A DNA stretch of 64,000 nt, taken from positions 372,001 through 436,000 of the forward strand of contig JAFEMH010000165.1 of assembly GCA_022495995.1 (NCBI GenBank), read 5' to 3'. Numbering within the stretch: position 1 is the stretch's first letter; each line of letters begins with the position of its first letter. Under the pieces are notes generated by a model, which worked only from the letters and a program-made list of their open reading frames with translations, was not told the DNA's origin and ran no database searches. The stretch comes from Adenophora triphylla var. japonica (Eukaryota > Streptophyta > Magnoliopsida > Asterales > Campanulaceae). Shown piece by piece: positions 10,696 through 22,383 of the stretch. A program made the position numbers and the translations under genes.

Positions 10696-11688
10696 ATGGA
10701 ATTCTTCATGAAAGCCAAATCCGTCCGCCTCAAATCCCACCATGACAAGTACCTATTAGCCGAAAAAGACGGTGAGACCGTCGTCCAGGATCGCCATGGC
10801 ACTGTCAGAAACGCTAAGTGGACGGTGGAACTGGTACCCGATTACGACAATGTCGTCCGCCTGAAAAGTTGTTACGGCAAATACCTAACCGCCTCGGAGG
10901 AACAGAATCTGCTCGGTGTCACCGGCCGGAAAGTCCTTCAAAGCATTCCGAAGAAATTGAATTCTTCGGTTGAATGGGAACCCGTTCGCGAGGGGCATCA
11001 AGTTAGGCTCAAAAGTCGGTATGGGAATTATCTCAGGGCAAATGGAGGGTTACCCCCTTGGAGGAATTCAATAACGCATGATATACCACATCGGCACAAT
11101 AATTGGGTTTTATGGGAGGTTGATATTGTTGAAATTAAGCCTGATTCGCCCAAGAAAGTTACTAGATCGGAGACTTTTGATGGTGATTCTAGCTCCTCTT
11201 CATTCAATCTTAAATCTGCACCATCATCCCAAACCAAGGTTTGTTCCAATTATTTCATTTCATTTCATTGAAATCAACAATTTTAGAACAAATTTGATAT
11301 TTTTTGGACGTTCATTTTGGAATGGAACAGAGGGAGTACATTTTATTTTAATGGGGAGTTATTAAGTGGGTACTTGTTTGTTTTGTGAATATAGGTGGAT
11401 GATTCCGACAGTTGTTCATCGGCGGTGCCTGAAGGTCGGATCATATATTACAGTGTTGTGGATGATGATGGAAATGCTGATAATGGGATTGAAGGAAAAT
11501 CGTTCCATTTTAGCGGACATTGTTTGGAGGAATTGACTCTAAAGCTGGAGGAAGAAACTGGGCTGGATGATGTAATTGTTTGTTCGAGGAATCCATTGAA
11601 CAAAAAGCTCTATCCACTTCGATTATCTTTGCCGCCAAACAATGCAGCTATGAATATTGTTCTAGTACCTGCGACTTCGAGAGGTTAG
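10696..11688 (+). CDS. DUF569 domain protein (actin-crosslinking/fascin-like), two exons
   Basis: Exon 1 is 10696-11238 (181 codons) and exon 2 is 11395-11688. The intron 11239-11394 has GT...AG ends (AAG/GTTTGT and ATATAG/GTGG) and is phase 0, giving a 278-residue protein. The start MEFFMKAKSVRLKSHHDKYL is characteristic of plant DUF569 proteins. Residues 1-150 hold repeated trefoil-like blocks with the VRLKS..GKYL pattern (residues ~9, ~54, ~104). A Ser-rich linker follows, and the second conserved module in exon 2 begins RIIYYSVVDDDGN and ends VPATS. Relatives are annotated as actin-crosslinking because of a fascin-like fold, but the real function is not established. No stops or frameshifts are present. 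This is one of only two convincing host genes in the window. Confidence 0.9.
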
Positions 11689-13600
11689 TGTTCGTGAAGC
11701 CTTTCCTTGATGCTTTGATTTCGTATAAATTTGATATTTTGTAACGCCGGATTCGCATCAATTACAAACAAAAGCCTTAAGATGCTACAATTACCTTGTA
11801 TTACTTTCAGTCAAGGAAAACTATAAAATATGCCACTGTACTATGCTTTAGTTTCACATTTGCATCGTACATTTGTCTTCATAACAATCTTAACCTTGGA
11901 TTAATTGACCAAAAAGAGCTGATTGTTCATAAATTAAATCATTCAGCATCATTTCATTATGACCATGTTATGATCGATGCTGCAAATCTATGTCTGGGGG
12001 AGTGGTGGATTAAACTCGTGTCTTTTTGAAAGAAAATCACATCCCAAGAGGCTACAATATGATGAATTTATGATGAGCCTATGCATCCACGGGTAACTGA
12101 TTTGATGAGTGTATTTTATGAAATATTGGATGTGTTTTTTGAACGCAGGTTTTAATTCATTTTTTACCATCGTACTTTTATTTCTTTTATTTCACTCGGC
12201 TTTCACTTTAACCATCAAATTTAATTTGTTTGCAAAAAAACCAATCTATTTTAGAAAACGTCTCATCTCAACCACAAATCTGTTTCTAATTTGTGCCATA
12301 ATCCACGATTTATGGGTTGGGATAAGAGGTTTTTCAAAATAAAGTGGTTTTATTGCAAAAAATAAAGTATGATGGTTTAAATATGAAAATCAATTTAAAA
12401 TTTGAACGGTAGAGGAGGTTTGCATATAATTGGGTAAAACTGAAGAAGCCTTTCGGAGAAAAGATAACGTTGTTTAGTGAATCTCTCTTTCCTATCGGGG
12501 AAGAGACCCAATCGTCTTCCTCGTTTGAACATGTGTTATGGGAACCCAGGACTCCCGCTCGCGCAGGGGCTTCCCTTTAGGCAGAACAGGGGGGGGGGTG
12601 TTAGGTTGGGGGTTGTTTGTAAATCAGTCTGCTCTCGTATTCTGAAGTCAAATGCTTGAAAGGTGGGAACATGAGTTAGAAACTGGTTGCATCTTTTGAT
12701 ATCTTCATGGTTTCTTTCGCATTTTTGGTTGTCTGTAGCTTTCTTCTATTGGCCCGATTTCCTATAATGCATATATGTTGGCTAATATGCATTTTTTTTC
12801 TCTTGCATTTTATCAGTGGCCAGAGAATTTCTTCCTCCGTCGACATGATAAGGGGAGCCAAGGCCCCATCCAACCTGCCTACGCCATTTCAAGGTTAGAC
12901 CTGCTCGTATATAACAGGCCTCAGATTCACTCAAACTACAATGCAAGAAATGATCATCAAGCAGGCAGATGTAATTTTAAACGTTTTAATTTTTAGTGTT
13001 TTTTTTTTTTTTTTAATGTAATCACATTCAGCAACGCTACTACTGTCATACAACAATACTCTTTAGGAAGATCCATCAGTATGTACCATTAATAGAATCT
13101 CTGTCATTGAATGTAATCTTTTCTAGAGTAATGCTCCCTCCCTCCTTCCCTCCCTCCCTCCTATTTAAATCTTCACTTCGCTGTGTTTTATGAGCACAAA
13201 AGTTAAGAAACCATTATTATAAGGTGTTTCTAATGTGTATCCACGAGCACGTGATAATATATTGTAAATTGTGCAAAACTAATTTAATAAATGAGAAATC
13301 TTAAATAACAATTATTATGCCCATTTTTTTTTTCTTCAAAAAAGCAATCCTCAATTTTACTCACATTTCCACTTTCTAGGCTCCCTCTCACAGCCCACAT
13401 CCTTGTTAGGTTATAAAGAGAATTGGAAACCAAGAGAAAAAATAAAAAAGGAGGAAGATTTAGCGGAGGTTTGGACAGCAATTTCAAGAGGACTTTTCAG
13501 GAGGGTTCTTGGCAATGGCCGAAGATGTTCGGCCGATAAGCATTCGCATGAGTGTACATCGGGACACACATGGACATGCCAAACTGGGCCGAACCCAAAT
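11689..13600. other. Downstream intergenic region, no gene recognised
   Basis: This holds the probable 3' UTR of the DUF569 gene and then unassigned sequence. I see a G run near 12591-12599, a T run near 13000-13016, and a CTCC/CTTC microsatellite near 13133-13162. Small ORFs near 12700-13000 have no recognisable domain. The right part probably contains the start of the LTR of element D, whose 5' edge I cannot fix because its 3' LTR is not in the window. Confidence 0.5.
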
Positions 13601-13924
13601 CTGCTAATTTTGGGATTCCTTTGTTTCTAGGATTTAGGAGTTGTCCAAGCTGCTTATATAAATGATGCAGGGAATGCTACTCATAAGTCTTAGATAACCT
13701 GAATGTCGAGGGGATATGAATCTTAGTTAGTTTAGATTTTATGAATGTCTAGATAATCTGTATGAGTCTATTTAGATGCCCTAGTCTTTATTCATGTATT
13801 CATCATATTAGAATTCTATATAAACCCCTCAATACTGAGGAGGAAAGACAACTTTTTGCTGAGAAATAAAATATATCATTCAGATTGTAATCTGTTCTTT
13901 TCTTTGAGTGCTTTCGCTGCGTCA
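13601..13924 (+). mobile_element. 3' part of the 5' LTR of Ty3 chromovirus element D
   Basis: The sequence ends GCTTTCGCTGCGTCA directly before a primer-binding site, as an LTR should. A TATA box (TATATAAA) is at 13818-13825. The left boundary is uncertain and given only approximately, because no second LTR copy is available for comparison. Confidence 0.55.
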
Positions 13925-13926
13925 GG

Positions 13927-13938
13927 TGGTATCAGAGC
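13927..13938 (+). other. Primer-binding site for initiator Met tRNA (element D)
   Basis: TGGTATCAGAGC is the standard 12-base complement of the plant initiator methionine tRNA 3' end. It lies 2 bases after the LTR and just before the gag start codon, as expected for a chromovirus. Confidence 0.9.
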
Positions 13939-15313
13939 TTAATGGCGAACCAAGGCGATAGCGGTGGTCTTAATGGCGATGCTCATGGGACTGGAGCCCC
14001 ACTTATCGGGGAGGAGGGGTTACAACGATTGGAGCAGCGTTTACAGGGATACTTGGAGCAGCAAAAAGATCGCAGATTCCGTTCGCAGACAGAACAACCG
14101 AATTGAATATTCTTCTAGCGAGGAGGATGAATATGAAGAGGCGTTGAATGACATATATAGTGGTAGGCGTAGGAATGCTAGACAGTGGAGAAGGTATGAT
14201 GATAGAGAGGGATATGACTTCAAACTAAAGGTCGATATTCCAAGTTTTAATGGTGGTTTGGGAATAGAAGATTTTCTGGATTGGATTGTTGATATTGACA
14301 GGTTCTTCGACTATATGGAGACTCCAGAAGATAGGAGGGTCAGATTAGTTGCATGTAGATTAAAGGGGGCACATCAGCTTGGTGGGATAGAAAGCAGCAA
14401 ACTCGAGAAAAAGAAAGGAGAGGTCAGATTCGAACGTAGTACAAGATGCTTCTGATGCAAGAGTTTTTGCCACCTGATTATGAGCAAATTTTGTTTCAGC
14501 AGTACCAAAGATGCCAACAAGGTACCCGCACTGTCCATGAATACACTGCAGAATTTATGCGACTGGCTGAAAGGAATAATCTGCTGGAAACGGAAGGGCA
14601 GCAAGTGGCTAGATATCTTGATGGTTTGAAACCTTTTATTCGAGATAAAATTGGAGTTCAGGTGTTAAAGACCCTAAATGAGGCAAAAAATTTGGCGTTG
14701 AAGGCTGAATTAATGCAGTATGAGAAAAGCAAGCGGGGTTTTGACAATTTTTTACCTTCACGTTCAGGGGAAAGGACAAGGCCAACGCAAGAATCTTATG
14801 GGCGTGGAGAACGTTATAGTTAGAGTTGCCCATCATGTTCGGACCGGCGGTTAAGCCAACCGTGCAGCCTTGAATCGTAATCGGACTGGATATAGACGGT
14901 TCCGGTTCACGGTTCTGAACCGTCCGTACGATTTCGGTTTCGGTTTTGAACCGTTATTTAAAAAAAAAATTGTTTTTTGTTTGTTATGTTTTTTTATATA
15001 TTTTTTAAACTTTGTAAATTGTAATAAATTTTGTATATATTTTTTTTGCTTTTTACTTGTTACCAATTTAAATAAAATTACAACCAAAAGTATTTTTTAA
15101 AAAAGAGGGATGGTACCCTGGCCAATTTTATTAATAAAAATAAGAAATTAAGAGGAGGGGGACAACCAATGAATCAAAGCCAAAGGAGCCTTACCTCTAA
15201 TTACATTATCTTCAAAAAAAGAAAGTCTAATCTATTAAAAAAAATCTAATCTATATAAAAAAAAAATCTAATCTATAAAATTACAATTAACTTACCTTAT
15301 GGAGCGGCATAGT

Positions 15314-16963
15314 TCATTCGTTCCCCGTCGATGTATCTTCATCATCAAAGCCCGCCTCCTCCTCGGAACTACTTCTTTTATCTTGAGTTCTTAGTTCGGC
15401 TTTTATTCAATCGCCGAGCACCATTTGAAATTCTAAATTATATGGACTCAACCTTGACCTTCGATCATCCAAGACACACCCTCCTTGACTAAATACTTCT
15501 TCTACGGCGACGGTTGAGGCGGGAGCGGCTAGGATCTCCTTTGCTATCAATGATAGAATAAGATAGTTTTTTGCCCTTCGTGCCCACCACTTTACAATAT
15601 CAAAAGATTATATAGGCTCAAAAGAAGTTGTTAAATATGATTCAAGTTCAACATAAGTGGAGCCACCTCGTTGACGTTTTTTACTTCTAGAATTTATTAA
15701 ATTATCTACCCATAAAAATGGATCGGTATCATCATGAGAACTACTACCACCTACATTTTCACTACTAGGATAAACAATATTACCAAAAAGATCATATAAA
15801 GTATTTTTAGTAGTAGTTACAATGTCTTTTGCCTTTGGAATAGGTTTATTAAACGATAAATCAATGTCGGTGGAAAATAAATTGTTATAATAATATGTAA
15901 GTATTTGTTCTAAACCATCTTCTCTTATCCTAGGGTCTAATAGTTTAGCTAGTAAAAACAATGGTGAAATGTTTAAAAAATATTTAATCAATTTTATTCT
16001 CATCATACCAATACATTCACCTAAAACTGGACAATCTTTAAAATGAATATATATATAATTAATTTTGGCACAGTGTTCTAAAACTAATGGTGAAGTGGGA
16101 TAATAAGAACCCGATAATTGTTCGGTACCATCTTTAAAAGATTTCAAAATTTTCTTTAAATTATCACAAACATCCCATTGATGAGGCAATATTGTAGTAG
16201 GATACTCTATTTGTTGATAAAATTGGCACAATGGTTCACGCAATTCATAAGAGTCGATTAACATTTTATGGGTGGAATTCCATCGGGTTGGAACATCTAG
16301 AGAAAATCTTTTAGGTGGGATATTATTTTGTTTACAAAATCTAATCCACATTTTTGTTATAGTGTGATTTCTCATTGAATAAGAAAGAACTTCCATAATT
16401 GGGGTTATATGCTCATTTAAATTTGTTAAACCATCTTGCACACACAAATTTAAAATATGACATATGCACCGAACATAAAATAATTTACCACCAACGGATG
16501 GTTCACAAACTTGAATGAGTGATGGTTCACAAACTTGGTCAGGGTGCTTAGCCACTAAGTGCCTTTTAAACGACCCATAACCACCTCCATGGGCAAAGAA
16601 AAATGTTGAAGTGCAATATTTGCAATACACAGTGTAATTTTTAGTACCTTCAATTGGCACTTTTCTAAAGTGCACGGTCATGATATTGAATCTCCCCGTT
16701 GTTCGACCTCCTCGACCTCGACCTCGGATTTGACCACCACCTCGGGCTTGGGCTTGGGCTTCATTTTAAGCTTGAATTTGACACTCTTGGGTATGATCAC
16801 CCATTGGATTTGTTGCATCAAATTCGTCATCGCTCAATTCGAGCATTTCATGCGCTTGTATATTTTGCCAAACACTATCATCGGCGGAGAAAAATGGCTG
16901 TGGAGTTGGAGTTGGATCCGTTGCCTTTTTGTTGCCCTCCTTAACGGCTCGAGATGAAGACAT
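15314..16963 (-). pseudogene. hAT family transposase of hAT-2, internally deleted
   Basis: The gene reads on the minus strand from ATG 16963 (MSSSRAVKEGNKK). A frameshift lies near 16700-16760. The BED zinc finger follows (VYCKYCTSTFF...GSFKRHLVAKHP, about 16640-16550). A deletion then joins the finger directly to the later core (SVGGKLFYVRCICHILNLCV), so the first catalytic block seen in hAT-1 (the ADGW region) is missing. The central region is open to 15608. The C-terminal dimerisation domain (LAAPASTVAVEEVFSQGG) lies in another frame at about 15540-15480, ending near 15314. The predicted protein could not be catalytic. It aligns well with hAT-1 and supplies the Trp codon at a position where hAT-1 has a stop. 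Confidence 0.88.
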
Positions 16964-17548
16964 TTTTTGTGTAGCGGTAATGTGGTATAATAAATTTAAA
17001 TTTAAAGTTGAAATGTGTAATTAAATTTAAATTTAAAGTTGAAGTTATAATTTGAAATAAAGTTTAAGTTGGAACTTGAAATTAAATTTTGATTGGGGTA
17101 ATTAATAATTTAGAAGTTCGAAATAGGTAATTAAAAATTAAAATAAAAATAAAAACGAATTTAATCAATTATGTATAAAATAATAACGAATTAAACAAAA
17201 ACCTACTTGAAATCGGCCAATTTATGGAAGCTTGAAGTTGAAGTTGAACACTTGAAGAGTTTGAAGTTGATTAGTTGAACACTTGAGCAATGAAATTATG
17301 AAAACTTGAGACTTTGAGATAATAGAGATTGAGAGAATAAGTTGATAATGGTGTGAAAAAAATGAAGGGAGGGTGAGGGTATTTATAGGTTGGAAAATGG
17401 AGAGAAAAAGAAAAAAAAATTTAATGATCTTTTGGTCCAAAACGGCTAGAATGTCGTTAGATCAACAGCCACCGTCGAATCTTCGAAATGGGCGGCCCAG
17501 AGCAACTGACCGTTAACTAGCCGTTGCCGGTTCTGGTTCACGGTTCAT

Positions 17549-17680
17549 GAACCGCCGGTTCACCGGTTTTGAAAAAGATGAACCTTAACTGAACTGGGTA
17601 ACCGCCGGTTCCTACTAAAAGGCGGTTCTGATTTCGCGCCAGTCCTTGGACGGTCCGGTTCTGGTCCGAACCGCCGGTTC
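17549..17680. repeat. AACCGCCGGTT palindromes near the right end of hAT-2
   Basis: GAACCGCCGGTTC occurs at 17549-17561 and 17668-17680, and AACCGCCGGTT at 17600-17610. Similar AACCGCCGGTT units lie in the left end of hAT-1 (near 5868 and 5879). They are candidate subterminal transposase sites shared by the two hAT elements. Confidence 0.6.
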
Positions 17681-18696
17681 AGGATCGGATGGGCATCTCT
17701 AATTATAGTGGAAGTCACTATAAAAGCGACAAAGCTCATGAAGATAAAGTAGCTGGAAAACACTCGGTGAAAGAAGCAAAAGAAAGTGAAGCTCAAGGGC
17801 AGAAAACTATAAACCCATACGCTAGGCCAACATCTGGAAAGTGTTATAGGTGCAACCAACCAGGTCATAAATCGAATGAATATCCTCAAAGGAAAACAAC
17901 AAATGCAGCTTTCAGAGAAGAAGATGATGATGCATTTTATTGTGAACCGAATGGCGAAGGAGAAGAAGAACTTGAGGAGAAAAAGGAAACAAGGGAAGAA
18001 AATTGTGTCGTGCAAAGAATAATGTTAGCTCCAAAATTGGAAGAAACATCTCAGCGTAATCAACTATTTTGGACGCGGTGTACCATTCGTGGTAAAAATT
18101 TTGGGGTATTGATTGACAGTGGTAGCATGGAGAATATCATAGGGAAAGAATCTATAAAGAAGTTGGGACTTCCAGTAGAGAAGCATTCAAACCCTTATTC
18201 TTTGGGATGGATAAAGTCTAATGCTGGAAACATTGAGGCAACAAAACGTTGCAAATTTCATTTTTCGATTAGCAAGTATAGTGATGAAGTATATTGTGAT
18301 ATCGTGGATATAGATGTGTGTCATTTGTTGTGCGGGAGGCCGTGGCAATAGGATGTGGATGCACAACATTCAGGTCGTAGCAATTGTGAGTGCCCCAATC
18401 CAACTCGCAACCCAATAAAAGTGCCTTTTACTCAATAAAAGTCCGCTATGGAGCATTTTGGTAAATTTCTGGTTCATTCCGAGACTTCTGGGAGCTTTTT
18501 ATAAGTTTCTCGCTAAGGAAGGACCTATAGGGTATTATTCAGTTTGGACCTTTAAGGAATTACTCAAGGAAGGGTCCAGATTCCGCCACCTGGCACGTTT
18601 TTAGAAGGAAAACGGTTATACTTGTTTGGTCGTGCGACATAATAAATCATTTCCAATCAACGATTAAATAAAGGATATCCTCATTTGTCAAAAGGG

Positions 18697-18698
<2 letters not shown>

Positions 18699-18733
<35 letters not shown>

Positions 18734-18825
18734 ATGCAAAGGGCCTCTCTCTCTCTCTCTCACTACTCTCTCTCTAAACGCTCTTCACTCTCTCTCTCTC
18801 TAAACGCAAACAGAGGTCTCACCAT
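18699..18825 (+). repeat. CT/TC microsatellite cluster in LTR A
   Basis: A run of about 15 CT units starts near 18700, followed by shorter CTCTCTCT runs to about 18825. It is low-complexity pyrimidine sequence in the middle of the LTR, with no gene. Confidence 0.85.
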
Positions 18826-19665
18826 CTCTCTCTAATCCTTCCTCGTTGAGCTCTCCCCCAAAACCAGAATCATCTTCCTCATCGTTCCCCTTCGCCGGCG
18901 ATGACCTTCCTCACCAATCCTCTCTCTCTCTAAACCATTCACCGGTGACCCAATTCCTTCCCTCAATTCCTCACCGTTCTACCTAAAACACCGTTCTACC
19001 TCCCTCTACCACAATCGCCCACCGGTTGCATCGCCCTCCAACAACGTCAAACCCAATCAATCGCTTCCTCACCCGTTCTCTTCCTCTCTCCAACCATCGC
19101 CGTCTCCCCTATTTCCAGCCCCTAAACCATTCATCACCACCGTTCCCCAACAACGCCAATTCAACTCACATACTCACGCATAGGCACTCGAAGCTTCACA
19201 GCTACTTCAATCTGAGAGTTCGAATTTGTTCCTTGAAGCTGATTTGAAGATCCTTCTACCTAACGTGGTTTAAGGATTGTGGACACTACGAGGGTAACGA
19301 TCCAATTCCATCTCTCTGTCTTCTCGTTGTTCATGGGTTTTGTCGTATTCGATATTGTTACCTGATTAGATGGGCATGGATATAATCTCATTTTTGTTCC
19401 CAGTATGCCGTGATTTGTTTGCTTGAGCATTTGTTTGATATTGGTTTGTCTAAACACCAAATAGAGGGTGAATCAATCATATTCATTCTCTCATATGTGT
19501 TTATCCATATCTAGGTGATAATATTGTCTCGTTGCAATTATAATTTTTCATCTCTGCAATCTCGTTGTTGCCGTTAATTCCATTTTTGTTAACCTTGTTG
19601 TTGATATTGGCTTGTTTCTGTAATTAGCCTAGTTGTAAACCTCTGCATATGGCATAGTATGTCCT

Positions 19666-19714
19666 GCGACACAACTGGCCATTCATGGTCCTGTGTCGGG
19701 CGACATACTTAGCC
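19666..19714 (+). repeat. Two copies of the 15-nt GCGACA...GCC motif in LTR A
   Basis: GCGACACAACTGGCC is at 19666-19680 and GCGACATACTTAGCC at 19700-19714, 34 bp apart. The first is almost identical to units in the copia G LTR. The same pattern recurs at 20339-20353 and 20372-20386 just downstream of the PBS. Confidence 0.7.
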
Positions 19715-19911
19715 ACACTGCAGCAGGTCCCTTTCATTTGTAATCCGTTTGCCTCGTTGTAATCGGGACGTGGCCCCCCAGAATAAGTGGCTCACAAGAT
19801 GTAATTCCATCCGTTTATCAATAAAGCAAAGCATTAATATGCATTCTATACATATTTTGTCACACACAATTTGCACACACTTATGAATGTTTTGGATGTT
19901 GAGCATTGAAA

Positions 19912-19964
19912 GACTCGTCTACGGATGAGGCGTGTTGGGTGAACTCTCGGTTCTTCCCAACACG
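19912..19964 (+). other. Conserved U5 hairpins of LTR A
   Basis: A small stem (CTCGTC...GATGAG, about 19914-19929) is followed by a 9-bp stem, CGTGTTGGG (19931-19939) pairing with CCCAACACG (19956-19964). Element B has the same arrangement with different but still perfectly paired bases (CGCGTCGGG with CCCGACGCG). This points to selection on RNA structure. Confidence 0.75.
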
Positions 19965-20075
19965 TAACCTGACCCCCGAACCCATTTTCTCTTTCAAAAA
20001 GGTTTTCAATGTTTCCTTTAAAACGGCGTGGCGACTCCTAAAAAATTCATTATTTTTCGGCGGGCGTACGTTCAG

Positions 20076-20093
20076 TGGCGACTCCGCTGGGGA
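20076..20093 (+). other. Primer-binding site of element A (tRNA-Arg type)
   Basis: TGGCGACTCCGCTGGGGA follows the LTR after one base. This sequence is the primer site known from Ogre-type Ty3 elements, where it is complementary to an arginine tRNA. The identical site is at 26943 in element B. Confidence 0.8.
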
Positions 20094-20338
20094 TATTTGA
20101 AACTTGTTTTTCAAAAGTGGGTCAAACTTTCATTCTTGTTCAACGTCCATTTCATTCATTTGTGTGTGCTTTGTTGCGTGATATTTTATGTGTTTAAATG
20201 CATTTTATGTGCTTTGTCGTCTTTGTACTCCATGTTTGCTTATGTTGCTCTCTGTGAGGCTTGGTTTGGGTGACTTGCTTGGAGGCTGGGGCTGGTGCAT
20301 GTTGCCTGGGATTCTGAAATTTTGGCCTTTCCTGTCAC

Positions 20339-20386
20339 GCGACATAAGTTGCCTTCTCAATCCTGTGTAGTGCGACAGGATTGGCC
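20339..20386 (+). repeat. Second pair of the GCGACA...GCC motif, in the leader of element A
   Basis: GCGACATAAGTTGCC (20339-20353) and GCGACAGGATTGGCC (20372-20386) are 33 bp apart, just after the PBS. Together with the pair in the LTR this gives four copies in element A. Confidence 0.6.
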
Positions 20387-22112
20387 AACCTGCAGGAGTT
20401 GATTTGTTCTACAGGTTGTGATTGTGGGGCAGTCCCCCATGATCAAATTATGATCATTGTGATTATTGTTCTCTGTGGGGTGTGTGTGTGTTGTTTTTCC
20501 ATTTTTATCACCCCTTTTCAAAAAAAAATATCAAAAAATCAAAAAAATAAAATAAAAAAATCATTTTCATAAATAAAGGAATCTAGTCATCCGCACACTA
20601 CATCACGTAGATCTAGAACCCTCGGGTGCGATTGACGGCATCGCGGACGGCCATGTAATTCGCCTACGCTTGAGCGCCTGAAATCAAACCTATCCCCCTA
20701 GCGCATCATAGGTGGCGCCACACTTTAAAGCTTACCCAACGGTTGGTTTTTCACGCCATTTTCAAATACACTAAAATGAATTATTTCAAAATTTTTAATA
20801 GGCTTTCGTACCTATCCCAAAACCTAGCACGTGTGGGCATGTTGCCAACGCAACATGGTTTCACGAAAGGACATGTCCTTCCCACGGCATGTTCTAATGA
20901 GATATCATGTCGCTTTGTCAACGTGCACCGACGAGAGGTCATGCCGGTTTTTTCCTTGAATTTCTTCAGGAATACCCGTTATGCTACCCAAATTTCTCCA
21001 GAAATTGGGATTGCTCGTTCGTCCCATAAATGCTTTAGTTTTATTAAGTATTATTGCCTATTATTAATTTTAAATTAATACATTTGATGTATTTTTGGAT
21101 GATGTGTCCATAGGTTCCCCCGAGGTCTAGTTTGCGTGAATAAAGGATTAGCCTTTTCCAACCGTTCCTAGGACCTAAAAGACACCGATTTTTACTTGAA
21201 CATTAATAAGACGTTGCATGAGTCCATCTCCTTCCGTACTCCTCCCTCTCCCATACCTCCTCAAAGTTCTCTATCCTCCGCCTTATACACGCTCTCTCCT
21301 CTACAAGGCTACGGCAAGTTGGGTGCGTACTCCGGTCCCCGGTGCTCATTTGGTCCATACCCCCCCCCCCGAGGCAGAAGCAGTTCGAGTGTCCGAGTGA
21401 TCTTCATCTCGATTCGTAATCCGAGATGTCCGAGTACGTAAAATGTGGTGGCTAGCCGATGCAGAGTTTCTCGCCCGTCCAATGTTGAAGAAGTCAATCA
21501 GTCTTCGTAGGATCTAGAATGTCCACTGTTGGACATGAGTCTGTCGATTCCAAGTTGGACCAGTTTTGCTTTGCAGTAATAAAAGTCTTTGTTTCTCTTC
21601 TTACTAGACTCGAGACATCACTTGCACACCCACGTCACATTTAATTGAAATGGTCTTATTCTAAATGATCGCTTGTGCTGCTCAATCAATAAGTCATTGA
21701 AATGATTAATATTTAAATTAATCGGAGTGAGAAAATCAATTGATATCCTTCTCAAATTGGGGCTTACCAACTCCCCATCTCACATCTCATATGCTCACAT
21801 CCCTTTCATCATCCTCATCATCTCGTTGCTCGATGAATTTGCATGGATCTTTTCTCATTTAAAGCTTAAGCAAGCAATGAAGACTTAATTTCATTTAGGT
21901 CATCCGGTAGGGATTGCGATTGAAGCCTTTCACCCTAGGGAAGCCATTACCTCGCCCTCACCAAATAATATCCTTTAATTTCAAGATCGGCATGTTTTGA
22001 AACCCTGTCTAGCCATCATCTAGGCTCCTTACTGAGAGAAGTCCAAGCAATGCCAAGAAGTTAGCTTCGAGAATCGGCGGTGCACAAAGTACTCAAGTCA
22101 TGAAGGAAGGAC

Positions 22113-22262
22113 AGATATAATCCTCAGCTCCTCAGGAAGCCTTCCAAATTCTCAAAAGAAAGATCTTAAATCCTCACAATTTCAGATATAATCCTCAGCT
22201 CCTCAGGAAGCCTTCCAAATTATCAAAAGAAGGATTTTAAATCCTCACAATTCAGCAAAAGT
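22113..22262 (+). repeat. Direct repeat of ~78 bp in element A
   Basis: Two adjacent copies each begin CAGATATAATCCTCAGCTCC and continue through AGGAAGCCTTCCAAATT to AAATCCTCACAATT. They differ by a few bases only. Confidence 0.8.
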
Positions 22263-22383
22263 CTTTAACTTCTCAAGAGGCTCTCCAATGTTCAAAAGGA
22301 ACCCGAATTCTTGAAAGTTCGCAAAAGTTCTCGATAGCTTGGATCTTCTCTTGTCAGCAGTCCACCAACCAATCCCAAACCAT

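Larger units (their letters stand above)
14821..17701 (-). mobile_element. hAT transposon 2, inserted in chromovirus gag
   Basis: The ends are TAGAGTTGCCCATC on the left and TAGAGATGCCCATC on the right (reverse complement). The 8-bp flanks are GTTATAGT (14813-14820) and ATTATAGT (17702-17709), a target duplication with one later change. Removing the element rejoins gag as ...ERYS then GSHY. The 2.9-kb element carries a transposase relic on the minus strand. Its termini resemble those of hAT-1 (TAGAGxTGxCC), so both belong to related families. Confidence 0.92.
13942..18384 (+). pseudogene. Ty3 chromovirus gag-protease, split by hAT-2 and cut by Ogre A
   Basis: Gag starts at ATG 13942 (MANQGDSGGLNGDAHG), shifts frame near 14105 and again between about 14370 and 14440, and is interrupted at 14821 by hAT-2. 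It resumes at 17702. Removing hAT-2 and one target copy restores the same frame across the junction. Parts in order: an N-terminal Gln-rich coil; the capsid-like retrotransposon gag domain (KVDIPSFNGGLGIEDFLDW, then [19 protein letters not shown]); and a zinc knuckle at about 17840-17885 (CYRCNQPGHKSNEY), whose last Cys is Tyr. An aspartic protease follows (VLIDSGSMENIIG near 18105-18143) and ends in LLCGRPWQ and a stop at 18349-18351. At 18385 Ogre A begins. RT, RNase H and integrase of this element are not found in the window. Confidence 0.9.
18385..20074 (+). mobile_element. 5' LTR of Ogre-like element A
   Basis: It starts TGTGAGTGCCCCAATCC and ends ACGTTCA directly before the PBS. The start recurs at 25160 (TGTGAGTACCCCAATCC), which defines the 3' LTR. 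The length is 1.69 kb. It contains a CT microsatellite, two copies of the GCGACA...GCC motif and a U5 hairpin shared with element B. Confidence 0.85.

Noticed and set aside
12477..12996. Small ORFs after the DUF569 gene as extra exons
   Set aside because: They have no domain, no consistent splice sites to the DUF569 frame, and exon 2 already ends with the family's usual C-terminus.
21196..21497. Overlapping ORFs near the C11 run in element A
   Set aside because: Pro/Ser-rich low-complexity frames open on both strands with no family resemblance.
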